The notes: generated by a model not told the origin, from the letters alone. A stretch of 64,000 nt of DNA from Acinetobacter gyllenbergii CIP 110306 = MTCC 11365 (GCF_000413855.1 NZ_ATGG01000017.1:62001-126000); one strand, 5' to 3'; numbered from the stretch's first letter, positions 26,175 to 34,788 are shown. Translations and numbers: made by a program.

Positions 26175-26814
26175 TGACTGTATTTTCAAAGCATCTTTTT
26201 TTTACCCTATAAAGCGCATAATACATAAATAATTCGAACTAGATCACAAGTTTTTTATTTGAAATTTCTATCAAAAGTTAAAAATTACATAATTTAACCA
26301 ATTATTAACAACAATTAACAAAGAAACCCCAGTGACATGAGCTCATCTTTTTTAAAAAAATTGGATTTCATGCAGAATTTACAATCATGAAAATAAAATC
26401 ATTTTTTTATTGTTTATTTTCAATCAATTAAATCGAAAAACCAGCAACAACTAATCAATTGGTAAATTAATTTACATATATAAAACTATAAAGCCCACAA
26501 ATATCAGCCATTTATTAAATGCCTTTATTCGTGAATTTTGGGGTTTTATCAACTGACTTATATTAAAAAAACCAAAATTAGGGCTTATAAAACTTAAAAT
26601 GTACAATGATTTACCTCTAGTTTTGACTTTGACTCATCCCGTTTTTTAACTTCAAAAATCATCAATACATCAGTTGGATTTACTGCAAAAACGAGAACGT
26701 TGCTACAAATGTGATCACACTAATGCCCACCAATAAAAACGCCCAACAGCATCCTCATGATTGTTAGATTATTTAGCGTTGTGGCCAGCCATTTATAAAT
26801 CAAACCCTCGTTTC

Positions 26815-26845
26815 AAAGCAAAACAAGGTTAACTTGTCTTGCTTT
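26815..26845. repeat. 13-bp imperfect inverted repeat
   Basis: AAAGCAAAACAAG / CTTGTCTTGCTTT with a GTTAA loop and one mismatch, about 95 bases before the NlpE-like gene. No T tract follows, so it is not a usual terminator. Confidence 0.5.
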
Positions 26846-26940
26846 ACCAAAGCTTAAATAACCCTTACATTCCCTTACTACCATTTCTTTTTAAAATCTA
26901 ATAACTTGGGTATTAATGTTTTCACAAGGTTATATCTAAG

Positions 26941-27414
26941 ATGAAAAAATCAATTATCGCCATTTCTTTAGCTTCTATTTTTTTAGTTGCATGCAATAAA
27001 GCAGAAACACCAAAAACTGATGAACAAACCCCAGCTGCAACGAGCACAGAAAACAGCACTGAAGTTGTTGATAGCGCACATACAGCAGAAAACTCATTAG
27101 ATTGGAATGGCACATATAAAGGTGTACTCCCTTGCGCAGATTGCGAAGGAATTGAAACCGAACTTGAACTTAATCTAGATAAAACTTACGAGCTCAAAGA
27201 GACTTATCTTGGCAAAGGTGATGGTAAAGCATTTGAAAGCAAAGGTAGCTTTACTTTTGACAGCAAAAACACCTCTATTATTGAACTCGACAAAGCCGGT
27301 GATGGCCGTAAATACTTTGTTGCTGAAGGCTATTTAAAAGCCCTCGACACAGAAGGCAAAGAGATTACAGGCGAATTAGCTGACAAATACGAACTCAAGA
27401 AAGAAGCTGAATAA
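26941..27414 (+). CDS. NlpE-like (copper resistance/envelope stress) lipoprotein
   Basis: 157 residues. Lipoprotein signal with lipobox VAC (IIAISLASIFLVAC, lipidated C18), a Thr/Glu-rich linker to about 55, then the NlpE N-terminal domain: WNGTYKGVLPCADCEGIETELEL with the family CxxC pair and GSFTFDSKNTSIIEL. NlpE in E. coli senses surface contact and envelope stress through Cpx; this is a single-domain version lacking the C-terminal OB domain. Monocistronic. Confidence 0.85.
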   Translation: MKKSIIAISLASIFLVACNKAETPKTDEQTPAATSTENSTEVVDSAHTAENSLDWNGTYKGVLPCADCEGIETELELNLDKTYELKETYLGKGDGKAFESKGSFTFDSKNTSIIELDKAGDGRKYFVAEGYLKALDTEGKEITGELADKYELKKEAE

Positions 27415-27468
27415 GTTATTTCTACCGATAAAAGCCCACTCAATATAGTGGACTTTTCTACAGGCAAT

Positions 27469-27501
27469 AAAAAACCCAGTCAAAATGACTGGGTTTTTTT
27501 A
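27469..27501. terminator. Bidirectional terminator between the NlpE-like gene and tsf
   Basis: AAAAAACCCAGTC ... GACTGGGTTTTTT hairpin with T runs on both strands, between convergent genes. Confidence 0.88.
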
Positions 27502-27512
27502 GAAGATACGAA

Positions 27513-28388
27513 TTACTTCGCAGCAGCTTGAGCAGCAGCAACTTCTTCTGCAAAGCTCATTTCAGCTTTCTTCTCAATACCTTCACCCACTTCGAAACGA
27601 ACGAATTGAGCGACAACAGTACCAGTTGCTTTCAATACATCAGCAACTTTCTTGTCATTGTCGATAACATACATTTGACGATCAAGCGCAACTTCGTTCA
27701 AGTATTTTTCAACTGAACCCGTTACCATTTTCTCAACGATGTTCGCTGGCTTACCAGATTCTAATGCTTTCGCTTCAGCAATTTCTTTCTCTTTAGCGAT
27801 CAAGTCAGCTGGAACAGCTTCAGCATTTACAGCAACTGGGTTGAACGCAGCAACGTGCATTGCAATACCTTTACCAGTGTCAGCATCACCTGTGTAAGAA
27901 ACAACAACACCGATTTTTAAACCGTGTTTGTAAACAGCCAAGTTTTCGCCTTCAACGATTTGAGCACGACGAACTTGGATGTTTTCACCGATTTTTTGAA
28001 CCAATGCAACACGAGCTTCTTCTACAGTTGCGCCGTCTTCAAGCTTAAGTTCAGCAATTTTCGCAGCATCAGTTTCGTTTGCAGCAAGTGCAGCAGCAGC
28101 AACTTTATCAGAGAAGTTTTTGAAGTTTTCGTCTTTAGCAACGAAGTCAGTTTGACAGTTAACTTCAACAAGAATTGCTTTGTTACCGTTTTGAATAATA
28201 GTGATCGCGCCATCAGCAGCAATGTTACCTGCTTTTTTAGCAGCTTTTGCTTGACCTGATTTACGAAGGTTATCAATCGCAAGTTCGATGTCACCGCCTG
28301 CTTCTGTTAATGCTTTTTTGCATTCCATCATTGCAAGACCAGTACGGTCACGTAATTCTTTTACCATGCTCGCAGTAACTGCAGTCAT
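27513..28388 (-). CDS. tsf: Elongation factor Ts
   Basis: 291 residues. UBA-like N-terminus ([24 protein letters not shown]), the [10 protein letters not shown] motif that inserts into EF-Tu, and the C-terminal dimerisation region. It exchanges GDP for GTP on EF-Tu. Ribosome-binding site TAGGAG precedes the ATG. Second in the rpsB-tsf operon, with an intercistronic hairpin at 28431-28459. Confidence 0.98.
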   Translation of the reverse strand: MTAVTASMVKELRDRTGLAMMECKKALTEAGGDIELAIDNLRKSGQAKAAKKAGNIAADGAITIIQNGNKAILVEVNCQTDFVAKDENFKNFSDKVAAAALAANETDAAKIAELKLEDGATVEEARVALVQKIGENIQVRRAQIVEGENLAVYKHGLKIGVVVSYTGDADTGKGIAMHVAAFNPVAVNAEAVPADLIAKEKEIAEAKALESGKPANIVEKMVTGSVEKYLNEVALDRQMYVIDNDKKVADVLKATGTVVAQFVRFEVGEGIEKKAEMSFAEEVAAAQAAAK

Positions 28389-28430
28389 GTTGATCTCCTA
28401 AAATCGGTAGAAAATAAATCTGTTCAACAA

Positions 28431-28459
28431 AAACGGCCCAAAGAATCTCTGGGCCGTTT
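28431..28459 (-). terminator. Intercistronic terminator/attenuator between rpsB and tsf
   Basis: Perfect 10-bp GC-rich stem AAACGGCCCA / TGGGCCGTTT, 9-base loop, followed on the minus strand by further Ts (TTTTTG). It should lower tsf expression relative to rpsB or end part of the transcripts. Confidence 0.8.
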
Positions 28460-28526
28460 GCAATCTCGACGCTTTAATTTGCCACCATTACATGTCGCAA
28501 AAATGACAAGCTTGCGTCAAAACGCA

Positions 28527-29279
28527 TTAAGCCTCAGAAGCGTCTTTAGCAGCGTCGTCGCCTTTAGCTTGTGCATTTGCTTGTGATTGAGCATATTCTT
28601 TACCAGCAAGAATCGCATCAGCCATAGCAGAAGCATATAAAGTTACTGCACGGATCGCATCGTCGTTACCCGGAATAACGTAATCAACGTTGTCTGGGTT
28701 AGAGTTTGTATCAACGATACCGATTACAGGAATACCTAAGTTTTTCGCTTCTTTGATTGCAATCGCTTCGTGATCAACGTCGATTACAAATAATGCGTCA
28801 GGTAAACCACCCATGTTCTTAACGCCGCCTAAAGCACGTTCAAGTTTTTCCATCTCACGAGTACGCTCTAAAGCTTCACGTTTAGTAAGCTTAGCAAAAG
28901 TACCGTCTTGAGATTGAGTTTGAAGATCTTTTAAACGGTTGATAGATTGGCGAAGTGTTTTCCAGTTCGTCAACATACCACCTAACCAACGGTGATCTAC
29001 ATATGGTTGACCAGCGCGTTGAGCTTGTTCACGGATGATGTTAGAAGCAGCTCGTTTTGTACCAACGAACAATACTTTGTTCTTTTTGCTCGCCAAGTTG
29101 TTAACGAAGTTCAAAGCATCATTTAACGCAGGAACAGTGTGCTCAAGGTTGATGATGTGAATTTTGTTACGCGCACCAAAAATGTATTGACGCATTTTTG
29201 GGTTCCAGAAACGAGTTTGGTGACCAAAGTGTGCGCCTGCTTGAAGAAGGTCGCGCATGCTTACGTTGTAATCTGCCAT
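28527..29279 (-). CDS. rpsB: 30S ribosomal protein S2
   Basis: 250 residues from ATG 29279 ([20 protein letters not shown]), the conserved S2 start; the frame is open to 29330 but that part is the structured leader. Motifs [33 protein letters not shown] and [19 protein letters not shown] are diagnostic. It binds the 30S head-body hinge and, in other gammaproteobacteria, represses its own operon through the leader. Confidence 0.98.
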   Translation of the reverse strand: MADYNVSMRDLLQAGAHFGHQTRFWNPKMRQYIFGARNKIHIINLEHTVPALNDALNFVNNLASKKNKVLFVGTKRAASNIIREQAQRAGQPYVDHRWLGGMLTNWKTLRQSINRLKDLQTQSQDGTFAKLTKREALERTREMEKLERALGGVKNMGGLPDALFVIDVDHEAIAIKEAKNLGIPVIGIVDTNSNPDNVDYVIPGNDDAIRAVTLYASAMADAILAGKEYAQSQANAQAKGDDAAKDASEA

Positions 29280-29310
29280 TTTCTTTACCTTAAAGTTTGG
29301 GTTAGGCCTC

Positions 29311-29374
29311 CATATATCCGCATTCTCCACCTATTGCTAGGCACCCAGAGTAATGTGTCGATATATGTGCGGAT
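29311..29374 (-). promoter_or_regulatory. Structured rpsB leader with pseudoknot potential
   Basis: In mRNA order: ATCCGCA (29374-29368), CATATAT (29367-29361), a hairpin CCTA-GCAA-TAGG (29341-29330) and TGCGGATATATG (29322-29311). ATCCGCA pairs with TGCGGAT and CATATAT with ATATATG; the pairings cross, giving a pseudoknot (the two right-hand elements share two bases). This fits the S2-responsive leader known upstream of rpsB in gammaproteobacteria. Confidence 0.65.
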
Positions 29375-29513
29375 TTTTTTACGACTATTGTTATCAGATA
29401 TCTTCGTAAAATCTTTTCATAAATAATAAAAGATAGTCACGAAAAGCATTTGATAAAATAGGCGGCTATTTATACCATAGACGCTTGCAAATTACCAAAA
29501 GTTTTTAGAGATC

Positions 29514-30338
29514 ATGAATACAACTTATACAGCGCCTCGTCGATTAATCAAAACACCTGAAGAAATTGAAAAGATGCGTGTTGCAGGGAAATTGGCGGCT
29601 GAAGTTCTAGACATGATTAAACCGCATATTAAAGCGGGTGTGAGCACACTAGAACTCGATACAATCTGTCGTAATCATATTGAAAATGTTCAACAGGCAA
29701 TTCCTGCATGCGTAGGCTATGGTGCTGCCCCAGGGCGCCCTGCGTTCCAACATTCTATTTGTACTTCGGTGAACCACGTGGTTTGTCATGGTATTCCATC
29801 TGAAAATAAAATCTTAAAAAACGGTGATATTCTAAATATTGATGTAACTGTGATTAAAGATGGTTATCACGGCGACACCAATATGATGTATGTCATTGGT
29901 GGTGAAACATCGATTCTTGCCAATCGTTTATGTTCAGTCGCACAAGAAGCCATGTACCGTGGTATGGCAACGGTAAAAGATGGTTCATACCTTGGCGATG
30001 TTGGTTATGCTATTCAGCAATATGTTGAGTCTGAACGCTTTAGTGTGGTGCGTGAATATTGTGGTCACGGCATTGGCAATGTGTTCCATGATGAACCACA
30101 AGTTTTACATTATGGGCAAAAAGGTACAGGTATGCGTCTAGAGGCTGGCATGACCTTTACTATTGAACCAATGGTAAACGCAGGTGTTTGGCAGACTAAA
30201 CTTTTAGGTGATAAGTGGACGGTTGTCACAAAAGATCACAAGTTATCTGCTCAATATGAACATACGATTTTGGTAACACAAACAGGGATCGAAGTACTTA
30301 CCGCTCGCCCTGAAGAAGATCTGTCACGCTTTATGTAA
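29514..30338 (+). CDS. map: Methionine aminopeptidase type I
   Basis: 274 residues with the pita-bread fold and all five metal ligands in order: Asp in LNIDVTVIKDGYHGDTN (two), His in EYCGHGIGNVFHDEP, Glu in FTIEPMVN and Glu in QYEHTILVT. Removes the initiator Met from nascent proteins. It is divergent from rpsB-tsf, the usual neighbour arrangement, with an independent promoter. Confidence 0.97.
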   Translation: MNTTYTAPRRLIKTPEEIEKMRVAGKLAAEVLDMIKPHIKAGVSTLELDTICRNHIENVQQAIPACVGYGAAPGRPAFQHSICTSVNHVVCHGIPSENKILKNGDILNIDVTVIKDGYHGDTNMMYVIGGETSILANRLCSVAQEAMYRGMATVKDGSYLGDVGYAIQQYVESERFSVVREYCGHGIGNVFHDEPQVLHYGQKGTGMRLEAGMTFTIEPMVNAGVWQTKLLGDKWTVVTKDHKLSAQYEHTILVTQTGIEVLTARPEEDLSRFM

Positions 30339-30359
30339 TTCATAATCTTTGAATTATTT

Positions 30360-30387
30360 TTAAAAAGTCACTTCGGTGGCTTTTTTT
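30360..30387 (+). terminator. Terminator of map
   Basis: GTCAC-TTCG-GTGGC hairpin (one G-U pair) with a UUCG tetraloop, preceded by A residues and followed by seven Ts. Confidence 0.85.
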
Positions 30388-30543
30388 ATCTCTTCACAAT
30401 TTCTTCATCAATTTATTTAAATCAAACAAAAATATTCATAAGCATAACAATTATAAAATTTAACTAAACAAAGCCTGCGTAAAAATAGCGTTATGGTGGG
30501 CGCAAGAAAAATCCTAACAAACTTCTGGACATGGAGTCCCAAA

Positions 30544-31689
30544 ATGATGAAGAAATCATTCGCTTGCCTGATTACAGGCGTATGTGCCCTACCGACACTT
30601 GCTTTCGCAGACTCACCTTATTTTAGTTTGAAAGATGGAGATGGGTTTAAACGCTTTTCGGTTTCTGCAGGCTGGTTACATGCCATGCCACAAGGAAATG
30701 GTAATCCAATTAATATCAATACCAGTGTAGCTGAAGGAACAAAATCTAAAGTTGGTGATATCACTGTAGACTCTGTTCTTGGCGCTATAGATCAATCCAC
30801 CGCAGATGGTAAGACAAAACACGATAAATTAGAGGGTTTGGTCAACAACATAATCACGAAACCGATTATCACTCATGAAGGTTCAGACGGGAAAAGATAT
30901 TTAAACGGTGAAGTCGCTGGAGAAGCAACTATTAATGGCCTATCTAGTTGGCAAGCCCAAGGAACGGGATTAACCGCTGATAATGTTGATACGCTAGGCA
31001 TAATGGCTAATTACCACTTTACTGATAACGTATCTTTAGAATTTAAAGCTGGCATACCACCCAAGGTTAACATAAAGGGACAGGGACAAATTTCAGCACC
31101 CTTAAGCGGAACAGATAAACCAGGAAAAGTTGCAGGAATAATCGATGCTGGGCTGATTATTGGTGGAGATTTACCTCTTAAAAAAGATATTCCAATTACG
31201 AATTTATCACAGAATAAAAAAGCCGCTTCTGCAACTGCTTGGTTACCAGCAGCAGAAATTCATTATCAATTTGGTAAGTCAGGTGTAAATAAATTCCGAC
31301 CTTATATTGGTGTCGGTGTAATGTATGCTCATTTTACCCATCTCAAACTAGAAGATAATGTCAGTAATGACTTAGTCGCTGCTGGGCATATGATTCAGAA
31401 TGTACTTGATAACAAAGCAGGTGCAGCTCTTGACGGTAAAACATCATCGGCAAACCCTAAAATTAAGGTCGAAGCAGATGATGCATGGGCACCAATGGCA
31501 ACATTAGGTGCAACCTACGATTTCACGCCTAACTGGTTCGCCGTTGGCTCTGTAACCTATGCACCAATGAGTAGTGATGCAAAAATTACCATTTCAGACT
31601 CTAACACAGGTAAAGAATTGATTCGTGCCAATACTAAAATTGATATTGACCCACTCATTACCTATGTCGGTGTCGGTTACCGTTTCTAA
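30544..31689 (+). CDS. OmpW-family outer membrane protein, enlarged
   Basis: 381 residues from ATG 30544, giving a clean signal peptide (MMKKSFACLITGVCALPTLAFA); the frame extends upstream to 30493. The barrel is recognised by FSVSAGWLHAMPQGNG, NYHFTDNVSLEFKAGIPPKVNIKG, FRPYIGVGVMYAHFT, WAPMATLGATYDFTPNWFAVGSVTYAP and the terminal ITYVGVGYRF. Typical OmpW is about 210 residues; here a roughly 100-residue block sits between strands 1 and 2 (about 32-145) plus an enlarged later loop. OmpW proteins are small hydrophobic-compound channels. Function of the insertion unknown. Confidence 0.85.
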   Translation: MMKKSFACLITGVCALPTLAFADSPYFSLKDGDGFKRFSVSAGWLHAMPQGNGNPININTSVAEGTKSKVGDITVDSVLGAIDQSTADGKTKHDKLEGLVNNIITKPIITHEGSDGKRYLNGEVAGEATINGLSSWQAQGTGLTADNVDTLGIMANYHFTDNVSLEFKAGIPPKVNIKGQGQISAPLSGTDKPGKVAGIIDAGLIIGGDLPLKKDIPITNLSQNKKAASATAWLPAAEIHYQFGKSGVNKFRPYIGVGVMYAHFTHLKLEDNVSNDLVAAGHMIQNVLDNKAGAALDGKTSSANPKIKVEADDAWAPMATLGATYDFTPNWFAVGSVTYAPMSSDAKITISDSNTGKELIRANTKIDIDPLITYVGVGYRF

Positions 31690-31701
31690 ACTCTATTTAA
31701 T

Positions 31702-31729
31702 AAAAAAAGCAGCACTCGCTGCTTTTTTT
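31702..31729 (+). terminator. Terminator of the OmpW-family gene
   Basis: Stem AAAAAAAGCAGC / GCTGCTTTTTTT with an ACTC loop. Confidence 0.93.
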
Positions 31730-31921
31730 ATTATGCAACCTCTCAAAGCACTACGATCAAAAATCACGCACTATGAATAAGCAGTTTTTATTAATTTGTC
31801 TGACATAGACACTCCTTTTGCTTCCTGTACATCAATCACAATGTTGTTAATTAACTTAATCTACGCATAAACACCTTGATGATTAACATTTTAAATTATT
31901 CATTTGGTTAATTTATTTTTC

Positions 31922-31937
31922 TGGCACGGCACTTGCT
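31922..31937 (+). promoter_or_regulatory. Sigma-54 (RpoN) promoter of the nitrate transporter
   Basis: TGGCACGGCACTTGCT matches the -24/-12 consensus TGGCACG-N4-TTGCW at every conserved position. Start of transcription would fall near 31948. Sigma-54 control implies an NtrC-type activator and nitrogen limitation. Confidence 0.9.
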
Positions 31938-31953
31938 ATATATCAAACACATG

Positions 31954-32004
31954 GAATCAACGACGATTCATAAACATATTTGATGACGGCCAACGACGTC
32001 CGTT
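31954..32004 (+). promoter_or_regulatory. Two-hairpin ANTAR-type antitermination element
   Basis: Hairpin 1: GAATC-AACGAC-GATTC (31954-31969). Hairpin 2: ACGGCC-AACGAC-GTCCGT (31986-32003) with one internal mismatch. Both expose the same hexaloop AACGAC, with A at position 1 and G at position 4, the features recognised by ANTAR proteins such as NasR and NasT. They lie at the very start of the predicted mRNA. Confidence 0.75.
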
Positions 32005-32012
32005 CTGTTCGA

Positions 32013-32042
32013 TTTGCTTAATCAGCGTAATGACTAAGCAAA
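32013..32042 (+). promoter_or_regulatory. Third leader hairpin, possible attenuator
   Basis: TTTGCTTA / TAAGCAAA with an inner TCA-GCGTAA-TGA. No T tract follows. ACGTC (31996-32000, inside hairpin 2) could pair with GACGT (32049-32053), enclosing this hairpin and excluding hairpin 2, which would provide a switch. The pairing is inferred. Confidence 0.4.
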
Positions 32043-32071
32043 ATAAATGACGTGCAGTTCAGGAGAAAGTT

Positions 32072-33418
32072 ATGTCTTCACCAATAAATATTGATGCAAA
32101 AAAAGCCACAGAAATAAAATTATTTAGCTTTTCTACGCCTGCCATGCGTGCCTTCCATATGACATGGCTGGCATTCTTTGTCTGTTTCTTCGCATGGTTT
32201 GCCTGTGCTCCCCTCATGCCAGTCATCAAAGGCGAGTTCAATTTAACCAAAGACCAAATCGCCAATATCAACATTGCTGCGGTTGCGATTACTATTTTAA
32301 TTCGCCTCATCGTTGGCCCACTCTGTGATAAATACGGCCCACGCAAGACCTACACTGCTCTTTTACTGCTTGGCAGTATTCCTGTTTTTGGTGTTGCTGC
32401 GGCCAATACCTATGAATCCTTCCTGTTCTTCCGCTTATTGATTGGTGCAATTGGTGCAAGCTTTGTCATCACCCAATACCATACCAGTGTGATGTTTGCA
32501 CCCAATGTTGTGGGTACAGCCAATGCAGCTTCAGCGGGTTGGGGCAATGCGGGTGGTGGTGCGACTCAAGCAATTATGCCGCTTATCTTAGGTGCGATTG
32601 TCATGTTTGGTGTTGAACAAGCGATGGGTTGGAGAATTGCATTACTTGTGCCAGGCATCATGATGCTAATCGTTGGCGTACTGTACTGGAAACTCACTCA
32701 AGATTGCCCTCAAGGAAACTTTAAAGAGCTTCGTGAACAAGGTATCGAAGTTGGTGCTGGCAAAAAAGGCGGCGTTGCGATTCTGATGCAAGCTGCACGT
32801 AATTATCGTGTCTGGATTCTATTTGTCTCTTATGCTGCATGCTTTGGTATCGAGATTTTTATTCACAACATTGCCGCAATGTACTATGTCGATCACTTCA
32901 ATATGGGGTTAAAGGAAGCCGGCTTAACTGCAGGTATTTTTGGTCTGCTCGCCCTGTTTGCCCGTGCGCTCGGAGGTTATCTTTCAGATAAAGTTGCGAT
33001 CACTAAAGGTTTAGATGGTCGTACTAAAATCTTGTTTATTCTCATTTTGTGTGAAGGTTTATTTCTAATTCTATTCTCACAAATGAATACATTAACGCTT
33101 GCCATTATTAGCATGACCGTTTTTGCCTTGTTTACCCATATGTCTTGTGGTGCAACTTACGCGCTTGTGCCATTTATTGATCGCAATGCTCTAGGTGGTG
33201 TTGCTGGTATCATTGGTGCAGGCGGTAATGTCGGTGCTGTTGCTGCAGGCTTCTTACTCAAAGGTTTACTGGATATACAAACCTGCCTGATGATTTTAGG
33301 TGCGTTGGTGACCGTAGCCGCATTCAGTGTCATCCTTATTCGCTTCTCTGTCGAACATAAAGCCAAAGAACAACAATTGTTCGAGCAAGCTGTATTAGAA
33401 CGTAATTCTCTCGCGTAA
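32072..33418 (+). CDS. Nitrate/nitrite transporter, NNP (NarK/NasA) family
   Basis: 448 residues, 12 membrane segments. Both nitrate signatures of the NNP family are present: ASAGWGNAGGGATQAIMP in helix 5 and GIIGAGGNVGAVAAGFLLK in helix 11, with the conserved substrate Arg in IRLIVGPLCDKYGPRK and nearby helix 8. AGGAGA precedes the ATG. The sigma-54 promoter and ANTAR-type leader indicate assimilatory nitrate uptake under nitrogen limitation. The reductase genes are not in the window. Confidence 0.95.
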   Translation: MSSPINIDAKKATEIKLFSFSTPAMRAFHMTWLAFFVCFFAWFACAPLMPVIKGEFNLTKDQIANINIAAVAITILIRLIVGPLCDKYGPRKTYTALLLLGSIPVFGVAAANTYESFLFFRLLIGAIGASFVITQYHTSVMFAPNVVGTANAASAGWGNAGGGATQAIMPLILGAIVMFGVEQAMGWRIALLVPGIMMLIVGVLYWKLTQDCPQGNFKELREQGIEVGAGKKGGVAILMQAARNYRVWILFVSYAACFGIEIFIHNIAAMYYVDHFNMGLKEAGLTAGIFGLLALFARALGGYLSDKVAITKGLDGRTKILFILILCEGLFLILFSQMNTLTLAIISMTVFALFTHMSCGATYALVPFIDRNALGGVAGIIGAGGNVGAVAAGFLLKGLLDIQTCLMILGALVTVAAFSVILIRFSVEHKAKEQQLFEQAVLERNSLA

Positions 33419-33432
33419 TCACAACACGTTTT

Positions 33433-33455
33433 GTGTGGGATAAACCCTCCCACAC
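33433..33455 (+). repeat. Intercistronic hairpin between nitrate transporter and porin
   Basis: GTGTGGG / CCCACAC, 7-bp stem with a 9-base loop, 14 bases after the transporter stop and before the porin ribosome-binding site. No T run, so it may stabilise or attenuate rather than end the transcript. Confidence 0.55.
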
Positions 33456-33501
33456 GATTTCCAAATTAAATACTTCAACACCATTTTTCAGGGGTCTCAA
33501 T

Positions 33502-34638
33502 ATGAAATTGAATCTTCTTGGCTTTGCCATGCTTGGATGCTTAACCACGACTACTTTTGCAGCACCTACACTTTATGGGGAAATTGATGCAAGTATCGAT
33601 TATTTACCAGAAAAAAATGCTCATCGTTCGGATAAAGATGTCTGGGAAGTGAGCTCCAATAGTTCCTATCTCGGTCTTAAAGGAGATGAGAAACTGACTG
33701 AGCGCCTAAGTGCGGTCTATGCAATTGAATGGGGATTGAGTGCTGATGGTGATGGAACAGACTGGACACAACGAAACCGCTTTGTCGGCTTAAAGGATAG
33801 TCAATTCGGTACGCTCAAAGTGGGGAAACATGATACCCCAGTTAAACAGCTCTCAAGTACAGTTGATATTTTCAACAATTATGTGGCCAATAAAGCAGAT
33901 ATCGGCGGTATTCTGACTGGAGAAAATCGAATTGATAATGTTGTGCTCTATGAGTCGCCAGCCATTCGCCTCTCGAAAGGTATGATTAAACTCAATGCTT
34001 TGCTCGCCAGTGGAGAATCCTCTGGAATTAAAAGTTCGAGTGGTGGTGCAAAAGTTGCTGGTCGTGGCTTAGGCGATGCATGGTCTGCCAGTCTGGTTTA
34101 TGAACATCCATTTTTTGTCGCAGGACTTGGCTATGACAAAGCCATTCCAAGCACTTTTGCAGGACGTGGTTTTCTCAATGTTGCCACAGGACAGGCTTAT
34201 ACAGCCGACACACAAGCTTTTGCCGCAGCAAATACCATACGTGCCATCGGACGTTTAAATCCGATTGAAGGCTTGGCGATTAAAAGCTTGTATCAACGTT
34301 CCGATATTGAAGAAAGCAACTATGCAGACCCCGCGGAAGCAACAAAATGGGCCACAAAAGCCAATAGTATTGATGATGCTCAAGGCTGGTTAGTGGGTGC
34401 CGAATATATTCTTCCAAGCGCAAAAAAATGGATGCTGAAAGCACAATATAGCCAGAATGATACCCGTTTTAAAAATAACACAGCTGATTTTAAAGCCAAG
34501 CAAATCATGCTTGGGGCTGACTATGCCTTTAATAAGCAGGTGAAAAGTTATGGTTATGCAGGTTATTTAACACTTGAACAAGCAGATAAAAAAGACAAGC
34601 AACCCGTTGTCGGGCTCGGTTTGGAATTGAAGTTCTAA
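33502..34638 (+). CDS. Gram-negative general porin
   Basis: 378 residues from ATG 33502 with AGGGG upstream; the frame is open to 33433. Signal peptide MKLNLLGFAMLGCLTTTTFA, then TLYGEIDASIDYLP, SYLGLKGDEKLTERLSAVYAIEWG, RNRFVGLKDSQFGTLKVGKHDTPVK (porin_4 family hallmarks including the eyelet-loop region), ending LGLELKF with terminal Phe for barrel assembly. Trimeric 16-strand diffusion channel. Only 83 bases from the nitrate transporter, so it may serve nitrate entry across the outer membrane as part of the same transcript. Confidence 0.9.
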   Translation: MKLNLLGFAMLGCLTTTTFAAPTLYGEIDASIDYLPEKNAHRSDKDVWEVSSNSSYLGLKGDEKLTERLSAVYAIEWGLSADGDGTDWTQRNRFVGLKDSQFGTLKVGKHDTPVKQLSSTVDIFNNYVANKADIGGILTGENRIDNVVLYESPAIRLSKGMIKLNALLASGESSGIKSSSGGAKVAGRGLGDAWSASLVYEHPFFVAGLGYDKAIPSTFAGRGFLNVATGQAYTADTQAFAAANTIRAIGRLNPIEGLAIKSLYQRSDIEESNYADPAEATKWATKANSIDDAQGWLVGAEYILPSAKKWMLKAQYSQNDTRFKNNTADFKAKQIMLGADYAFNKQVKSYGYAGYLTLEQADKKDKQPVVGLGLELKF

Positions 34639-34654
34639 ACACAATTTAGATTTT

Positions 34655-34694
34655 CAATATAAGCGGTCAATATTCTATTGTTCCGCTTATATTG
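34655..34694. repeat. Long stem-loop after the porin gene
   Basis: CAATATAAGCGG / CCGCTTATATTG, perfect 12-bp stem; the 16-base loop itself contains CAATA-TTC-TATTG. No T tract. Possibly a 3' stabiliser or a rho-independent terminator of unusual form. Confidence 0.7.
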
Positions 34695-34743
34695 TTGAGC
34701 ATTGAAGTACAATTATTTTTGATTAGAATCGAAATATTGGTCG

Positions 34744-34761
34744 AAGTATTTTAGAATACTT
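34744..34761 (+). repeat. Small hairpin before the MFS gene
   Basis: AAGTATT-TTAG-AATACTT, 7-bp stem followed by TTC; 28 bases before the MFS start codon. Could be an operator or weak terminator. Confidence 0.4.
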
Positions 34762-34788
34762 TTCACTTATTCCAAGATTACAACAACA

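Larger units (their letters stand above)
26093..26940. other. Long intergenic region between pilus operon and NlpE-like gene
   Basis: About 850 bases, strongly AT-rich, without a supported ORF on either strand. The left end holds the pilus promoter and paired repeats; a 13-bp imperfect hairpin lies at 26815-26845. Nothing else recognised. Confidence 0.7.
31690..32071. other. Intergenic region and leader before the nitrate transporter
   Basis: About 380 bases: OmpW terminator on the left, then an AT-rich stretch without genes, then a sigma-54 promoter (31922) and a structured leader to the transporter ATG. No convincing NtrC dyad could be picked out by eye between 31740 and 31920. Confidence 0.7.

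Noticed and set aside
26723..26767. 14-codon ORF in the gene-free region before the NlpE-like gene
   Set aside because: No ribosome-binding site and no supporting context.
27924..28259. Plus-strand ORFs inside tsf, and similar long frames opposite rpsB, aceA and cysN
   Set aside because: Shadows of highly expressed genes with biased codons; Phe/Cys-rich products with no domain.
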